From contig CAADYN010000246.1 of assembly GCA_900753285.1 (NCBI GenBank), positions 1 to 10,818 on the forward strand: a stretch of 10,818 nucleotides of DNA, read 5' to 3'. Within the stretch, counting starts at the first letter, position 1; each line of letters opens with the position of its first letter. Source of the stretch: Clostridia bacterium. GTDB lineage: Bacteria > Bacillota > Clostridia > Oscillospirales > CAG-272. The position numbers were made by a program, and so were the translations under genes. Below the pieces are notes generated by a model. That model worked only from the letters and a program-made list of their open reading frames with translations. It made no database searches and was not told the origin of the DNA. Below, piece after piece: positions 6,856 to 10,818 of the stretch.

Positions 6856-8676
6856 CTAAACTACTCTCCCCACGACAGTGCAAAGCAATATCCCAAATAT
6901 CGCGGGAAGCACTGCCGCCAGTGCCACATCCCCCCATCTTCCGCTTTCACGGCGTATCGTCATCAGCGTCGTCGCACAGGGAAAGTGCATCAGCGTGAAG
7001 AGCATAACGCACCATATCCCCGCCTTGCCTATGCCTGAATTCGTGAAATATTCCGCCGCTGTCATTGCCTCTCGCGCAAATATGTCACCCGACGAGAGCA
7101 TTACCGGAAGCATTAACTCCGCCGCGGGGAACGCTAAAATGAACGAGAGCAGTATCACGCCGTCCATACCGAGAAACCGCCCCGCTCCGTCAAGATACCC
7201 CGCTATGAGCGAAAATAATGTACCCCCACCGATTTCTATGTTGTTCGTCAGCCAGATGAGCGCACCGCACGGAGCAGCCGCAGTAACAGCACGACCCATT
7301 ACCTTTATCACTCTGTCAAGCACGGAGCGCACTATCACTTCCCATACCTTCGGTATCCTGTACGGAGGAAGCTCAAGCGTGTATGACGATGCCTCTCCGC
7401 GGAACAGGGTAAGTGACAGCACCTTCGAGAGAATCAGCGACGCCGCCACTCCGATGAGAAGCACCGCTAAAATGCACAGTCCCGCACTGACCGAGGAAGA
7501 ATACATTATCCCCACGCAGGCTATGATTATCGGAAGCCGTCCGTTGCATGGCGTGAGCGAGTTCGTTATCATTGCTATCCGTCTCTCGCGCGGTGAGTCG
7601 ATTATCCTGCACCCCACCACGCCCACGGAGTTGCATCCGAGTCCCATCAGCATTGTGAGCGACTGCTTTCCGCATACTCCGCATTTTTCAAAGGTCCTGT
7701 CAAGCACAAACGCCGCACGCGGGAGATATCCTATGTCCTCGAGCAGGGTGAACAGCGGAAAGAATATCACCATCGGCGGGAGCATGACGGATATCACCTT
7801 GAATACCGTTCCCACAACTCCGCTTATCACAAAAGACTGCATGAGGGCGGGCATTTTTACGCATTCTCCGAGAAAGTACAGTGCTTCCGTGACCCTGCCG
7901 CAGAGGTATTCAAGCCCATCCGAGAGATATGTGCTGAGATATACGGTCAGCCACAGCACGACGAGCGCGAGACAGACCATTACGGGATATGCAGTGTACT
8001 TTCCGCAGACGATACGGTCAATTCTCCGCTCCTTAGACGCAGAATATCCGCCGCCGGAGACGACAAGACATTCCCGCGCAATGCTTCGGCAGACCTCGGA
8101 ATCCTCTATGCGCGTTTCGTTTGATGCGGCTGCGGGGTTATCTTCCGCTGTTTCCGCAGATGTATCCGTACCGCATTTTTCGCCGTATTCCGCTATGGCA
8201 CATCGGAGAGCGTCAATCCCCTCGCCGTTTCGTGCCGATGTCATGACTACGGGACAGTTTAGTCTCTCCGACAGCTTTTTCCTGTCTACTTCAATGCCCA
8301 TCTCCGCCGCCTCGTCTATCAGATTCACGCAGAGTATAATGCTTTTGCATATCCGCCGAATTCCGAGGAACAGCATAAGCCCACGCTCGAGTGAGGACGC
8401 GCCTATGACATAAACGACAGTGTCCCCACGGTGCGACATGAGATAATCCCGCGCTGCTTCTTCCTCGGCTGAGCGTGACGAGAGAGAATATATCCCCGGC
8501 AGGTCGGTCAGCGTTATCTTTCGCTCTCCGTCCGTGTATTCCCCCTCCGCACAGCCTACGGTCTTGCCGCACCAGTTCCCCGTGTGCTGCTTCAGTCCGG
8601 TGAGAGCGTTGAACAGCGTGCTTTTGCCTACGTTCGGATTCCCCGCGAAGGTCACGGATATGCTCTCATTTTTCAT
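6856..8676 (-). CDS. feoB: Ferrous iron transport protein B (GTPase-coupled membrane permease)
   Basis: FeoB imports Fe(II) across the cytoplasmic membrane. The N-terminal G domain shows G1 GNPNVGKS (12-19), the FeoB-type QHTGNWCGKTV segment (30-40), G3 DLPG (58-61), G4 NLID (118-121) and G5 around TSARNGEG (146-153). The membrane part starts near residue 228 and includes the conserved GVVGTVFKVI...LLEDIGYLPR block (286-320) and both Gate motifs: PCNGRLPI (376-383) and FPCATT (565-570). At 606 residues it is shorter than common FeoB (roughly 650-770). The stretch between G5 and the first membrane helix is only about 75 residues, partly Glu/Ala/Thr-rich, so the usual helical GDI domain appears reduced. 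The ATG at 8676 shares one base with the feoA stop (TGATG) and has GGGGAGG upstream, so the two genes are translationally linked. A TTG one codon earlier is less likely. Confidence 0.95.
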   Translation of the reverse strand: MKNESISVTFAGNPNVGKSTLFNALTGLKQHTGNWCGKTVGCAEGEYTDGERKITLTDLPGIYSLSSRSAEEEAARDYLMSHRGDTVVYVIGASSLERGLMLFLGIRRICKSIILCVNLIDEAAEMGIEVDRKKLSERLNCPVVMTSARNGEGIDALRCAIAEYGEKCGTDTSAETAEDNPAAASNETRIEDSEVCRSIARECLVVSGGGYSASKERRIDRIVCGKYTAYPVMVCLALVVLWLTVYLSTYLSDGLEYLCGRVTEALYFLGECVKMPALMQSFVISGVVGTVFKVISVMLPPMVIFFPLFTLLEDIGYLPRAAFVLDRTFEKCGVCGKQSLTMLMGLGCNSVGVVGCRIIDSPRERRIAMITNSLTPCNGRLPIIIACVGIMYSSSVSAGLCILAVLLIGVAASLILSKVLSLTLFRGEASSYTLELPPYRIPKVWEVIVRSVLDRVIKVMGRAVTAAAPCGALIWLTNNIEIGGGTLFSLIAGYLDGAGRFLGMDGVILLSFILAFPAAELMLPVMLSSGDIFAREAMTAAEYFTNSGIGKAGIWCVMLFTLMHFPCATTLMTIRRESGRWGDVALAAVLPAIFGILLCTVVGRVV

Positions 8677-8909
8677 CAAGGCTCAACCTCCCCGACAAGT
8701 ATAAGATAAGCGTCAGCTGCCCGCAGAGCGACTACGCTTTTTTTTATGAGATACGCGCCCATACCACCCCTCGGCATCTTCATCACGCATTCCACCTCGT
8801 CTCCTAGTGAAAAGCCTATGTCGTACAGCCGCGGAGTTATGTTCCCGTCATGTATTTCCTTTATTCGTCCGACCTCACCCGCCGAGAGGGAAGACAGCCG
8901 CTTTTCCAT
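8676..8909 (-). CDS. feoA: Ferrous iron transport protein A (SH3-like)
   Basis: This is a 77-residue cytoplasmic FeoA-family protein, thought to support FeoB-mediated Fe(II) uptake. The family pattern is visible: RLYDIGFSLGDEVE (27-40), a glycine-rich turn (PRGGMGAYLIKK) and the closing VALRAADAYLILV. I chose the ATG at 8909 because AAAGGGGA lies about eight bases upstream and the resulting length is typical for FeoA. An upstream in-frame ATG at 8954 would add 15 charged residues (starting MCARADIE) that are not expected for the family. It overlaps feoB by one base and is the first gene of the feo operon, divergent from the SPOCS gene. Confidence 0.93.
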   Translation of the reverse strand: MEKRLSSLSAGEVGRIKEIHDGNITPRLYDIGFSLGDEVECVMKMPRGGMGAYLIKKSVVALRAADAYLILVGEVEP

Positions 8910-8932
8910 TTTCTTATCCCCTTTTTTCGGTT

Positions 8933-8959
8933 CTATATCCGCCCGAGCGCACATACACT
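8933..8959 (+). promoter_or_regulatory. Candidate sporulation (sigma-E-type) promoter for the SPOCS gene
   Basis: CATACACT (8952-8959) fits the sigma-E -10 consensus CATACAnT exactly. An ATAT core sits upstream (8935-8938), as in sigma-E -35 boxes, but the spacing of about 12 bases is short and the flanking bases are poor. The start would be near 8966, giving a leader of about 63 bases to the ATG at 9029. It fits the role of the gene, as SipL of Clostridioides difficile is made in the mother cell under sigma-E. Confidence 0.3.
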
Positions 8960-8978
8960 GCTACAGACAGACAATAAC

Positions 8979-9008
8979 AGAATATGCGGCGGAAAAGAGA
9001 ATTGTCAC
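8979..9008 (-). promoter_or_regulatory. Candidate feoAB promoter
   Basis: On the minus strand GTGACA (9008-9003) is a five-of-six -35 match. It is followed by 18 bases and TATTCT (8984-8979) as a weaker -10. Transcription would begin near 8972, about 60 bases before the feoA ATG. No obvious Fur or DtxR palindrome is visible. Consensus evidence only. Confidence 0.4.
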
Positions 9009-9013
9009 GCCGC
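8986..9013. promoter_or_regulatory. GC-rich inverted repeat in the feoA/SPOCS divergent region
   Basis: GCGGCG (8986-8991) is mirrored by CGCCGC (9008-9013) with 16 bases between. It covers the spacer and -35 box of the feoA promoter candidate and ends two bases before the GAAAGG ribosome binding site of the SPOCS gene. It could be an operator or a leader hairpin, or it could be chance. Confidence 0.25.
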
Positions 9014-9028
9014 CGAAAGGATGAGCTT

Positions 9029-10474
9029 ATGATATATCAAAAAAGGTGTGATACCGAAAATACAGTCGACGTGAGCGAGGATTTTGTCCTGCCCGACTAC
9101 TGCCCCGAGGTGAGACGCGTGCTTGGAGTAACAGCGAGAGCGTCAGTTGGGGGAAAATACCTCTCGGGAGAGGAGCTTGAAGCGGACGGAGACGTGACCT
9201 ACACAGTCGTCTACATGGGCGGGGAGGGGGAAATATGCCAAAGCAGCCGGACCTCGGCGTACACGGGGCATATTCCGCTCAAAACCGAGGAAGGCGACCG
9301 ATTTACTCCGGGGGATATAGTGCTCTCTTGCGCGGCTGAGGGGATAAACTGCCGTGTAACGTCCCCGAGAAGGATAACGCTGTCTTCAAGAGTAAAGCTG
9401 CGCGCGCTGTCATGCCGTGGAGACGAATTCGATTTAAAAAGCACGGCTCGGCAGAAGAAGAAAGCAGTGAAAACCGCACGCGTCTGCGAGATTAGGCATG
9501 AGGGAGACGTGTCGGGCGAGATACGCGAGAGGGAAGGGTCAACTCCTGTGACGGCTCTCGGCGAGATATGTGTCTCCGACGCGAGAATTTCATCGGGTGC
9601 GGTAAAAGTCAAGGGAGAGGCGTACCTTACCGTGCTTATGCGTGGAGAGGACGGAGTTTACTTTACCTCCCGTTCGCGCGCCCCCATCGACGACGAGGTG
9701 AGACTGCCCGACTCCTTCGCCGATAAAAAGGACGGGGAGAGGATGACGTGCGCGGTGTTTGCCTCCGTTACCATGACCGAGGTAAAGGCGGGAGAGGGCG
9801 AGACAGCGTGGAGCATGGAGTACACAATAGACGCCGACGTGATGCGCGAGAGTGAAAGCGAGATAACGGACGACGCGTACCTGCCCGACGTGACAGCCGA
9901 GGAAAAAAAGACCTGCGATATCGGAGCGGTTTGTGCTGTCGGTGCGGCAAGCGGCAGACTGACCTTCGGAGGAAAGATAAAAACGGACGAGGGAGCGCGC
10001 CACGTTATGTCATGGGGAAGCGGAGAAGTCACGAGGGTAACGTCAAAAGACGGAAAGCTCGGCGCGGAGGGAGAAGTAAAGCTGTGCGCCATAGTAGAAA
10101 AGGACGGCGAATACAGCCTCTGCGAGGGAACATTCCCTCTGAAATACGAGTGTGACGGCGGAATGGCTGACGGAAGCGGCGCGGACATGAAGAGATGCGC
10201 GGTGAGAGTGTGCGACGTAACGGCAAGGGAGGAAGGAGACGGACTGAATCTCACGGCGGAGCTGTCGGTGTCGGTCTTCGCCCTAAGCGAGCTGCACGAA
10301 ACCGCGGTAACGGAAGTGACCCCTGCCGGAGAAAAACAGACCCAAGACGGCAGCATGATAAGAGTGTACGTCCCCGACAGCGATGAGAGCGACTGGGACG
10401 TAGAAAAGAAATTCCGACTCGGATATGCGCTGAAAGCGGAAACCATAAGCGGACGGGAGATGTATATTATCTAA
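9029..10474 (+). CDS. SPOCS (DUF3794) domain protein, SipL-like sporulation protein
   Basis: The 481-residue product has the hallmark start of this family, EDFVLPDYCPEVRRVL (17-32), and three successive SPOCS/DUF3794-like beta-rich units at roughly 15-125, 170-290 and 325-430. There is no signal peptide or membrane helix. In C. difficile, SipL has SPOCS repeats and a C-terminal LysM domain that binds SpoIVA during spore coat assembly around the forespore. Here the last 40 residues (IRVYVPDSDESDWDVEKKFRL...) look like a LysM domain that has lost its usual spacing and Asn motif. I chose the ATG at 9029 because GAAAGG lies eight bases upstream; the in-frame ATG at 8984 would add 15 mostly basic residues (MRRKRELSRRRKDEL) without a ribosome binding site and would overlap the feoA promoter. 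The gene stands alone and ends in a terminator. The family call is firm; the exact role is inferred. Confidence 0.88.
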   Translation: MIYQKRCDTENTVDVSEDFVLPDYCPEVRRVLGVTARASVGGKYLSGEELEADGDVTYTVVYMGGEGEICQSSRTSAYTGHIPLKTEEGDRFTPGDIVLSCAAEGINCRVTSPRRITLSSRVKLRALSCRGDEFDLKSTARQKKKAVKTARVCEIRHEGDVSGEIREREGSTPVTALGEICVSDARISSGAVKVKGEAYLTVLMRGEDGVYFTSRSRAPIDDEVRLPDSFADKKDGERMTCAVFASVTMTEVKAGEGETAWSMEYTIDADVMRESESEITDDAYLPDVTAEEKKTCDIGAVCAVGAASGRLTFGGKIKTDEGARHVMSWGSGEVTRVTSKDGKLGAEGEVKLCAIVEKDGEYSLCEGTFPLKYECDGGMADGSGADMKRCAVRVCDVTAREEGDGLNLTAELSVSVFALSELHETAVTEVTPAGEKQTQDGSMIRVYVPDSDESDWDVEKKFRLGYALKAETISGREMYII

Positions 10475-10482
10475 AGAAAAAG

Positions 10483-10525
10483 CGGCTCAGGAGAGAGATA
10501 AAACCCCACTCCGAGCCGTTTTTTT
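10483..10525 (+). terminator. Strong Rho-independent terminator of the SPOCS gene
   Basis: CGGCTC (10483-10488) pairs with GAGCCG (10513-10518), with an inner GGAG/CTCC stem (10490-10493 with 10509-10512). A run of seven T follows (10519-10525). It begins eight bases after the stop codon. Confidence 0.9.
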
Positions 10526-10818
10526 CCTTAGACGACTTGCGCCTTCTAAGAGACTTCCCCTGATGTAAGTTTCACTTAAATCCTAAGTGAAGAGAAAAGT
10601 AGAAAGACTCCGTCTTTCAGATTGATTATATCCACCTGCGGGTGGGAGTCGCCACTACGCGTGGGGCGCACAGAGAGGCTCAGGCGCCGCCCCTCTGTGA
10701 GTACCGGCTTCCGGTGGAGTCCTACATATATGATGAACATCCGTCTCCGCACATCGTTTCCGATTAGTCGCGCGGTTTCGCGTAATCCGTCGAATGAGCT
10801 ACGCTCATTCAGTGGAGC
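10523..10818 (+). repeat. Structured multi-hairpin non-coding element, plus orientation, cut by the window end
   Basis: TTTCCTTAGACGACTT (10523-10538) is identical to 3975-3990. Then: hairpin 1 TTCACTTA/TAAGTGAA (10571-10578 with 10584-10591); hairpin 2 GAAAGAC/GTCTTTC (10602-10608 with 10612-10618), then GATTGATTATAT; hairpin 3 CCACC/GGTGG with loop TGCG (10632-10645); hairpin 4 CCAC/GTGG with loop TACGC (10652-10664), then GGCGCACA; hairpin 5 CACAGAG/CTCTGTG (about 10669-10699); hairpin 6 ACCGG/CCGGT (10703-10715). The blocks 10735-10752 and 10766-10788 match the minus copies near 4516 and 6616. A further perfect hairpin GAATGAG/GCTCATTC-type stem lies at about 10792-10810. This is the best-preserved front half of the family in the window. 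No gene is seen here. Confidence 0.75.

Noticed and set aside
6878..8413. Long plus-strand open frame (511 codons) opposite feoB
   Set aside because: It is the mirror of a clear feoB with all its motifs. The translation is Ser/Thr/Pro-rich with no recognisable domain and no ribosome binding site.
9658..10446. Minus-strand open frame of 262 codons opposite the SPOCS gene
   Set aside because: The translation is Ser-rich low complexity, typical of an antisense shadow; the plus-strand gene has a good ribosome binding site, domains and terminator.
3934..10818. CRISPR array or ordinary insertion sequence
   Set aside because: The repeats are not short units with regular spacers, and no transposase or cas gene is present in the window.

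Overview
The window looks like a chromosomal segment of an anaerobic, spore-forming member of the Clostridia (Firmicutes). This rests on four things: a SipL-type SPOCS-domain sporulation protein, clostridial-style FeoA/FeoB, a large oxygen-sensitive acyl-CoA dehydratase activase system, and strong Shine-Dalgarno sites in front of some genes. The combination fits an Oscillospiraceae/Ruminococcaceae-like gut bacterium, but that placement is inference.

Layout, left to right. (1) 1-708 is the C-terminal part of a probable cell-surface protein: an acidic Thr/Ala linker followed by a beta-rich domain, closed by a hairpin terminator. (2) 940-3933 and 4767-6011 encode the two parts of what is normally one protein of about 1400 residues. 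The first carries two BadF/HgdC-type ATPase domains and a DUF2229 region; the second is an HgdB-like domain. An 833-bp gene-free stretch separates them. (3) 6012-6855 is a second gene-free stretch of almost the same length (844 bp). (4) feoB and feoA lie on the minus strand (6856-8909) and form an iron(II) uptake operon. (5) A SPOCS-domain gene (9029-10474, plus strand) is transcribed divergently from feoA and ends in a strong terminator. (6) From 10523 to the window end there is more gene-free, repeat-type sequence.

The most unusual content is in the gene-free stretches. By eye they hold at least four recognisable copies, plus one remnant, of the same non-coding element. The element is at least about 330-420 bp long and is built from a fixed series of hairpins. 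Between copies the hairpin stems change on both sides so that pairing is kept, while several loops and joining sequences stay the same. Compensatory change of this kind suggests a structured RNA or a folded-DNA repeat. The two internal gene-free regions each look like a pair of these elements pointing at each other, and one such pair sits exactly where the activase/dehydratase gene is split. I do not recognise the family.

The genes do not form one pathway. feoA-feoB supplies Fe(II); the activase/dehydratase-like pair would need Fe-S clusters; the SPOCS protein belongs to spore coat or cortex assembly. I see no tRNA, rRNA, CRISPR array or transposase gene.
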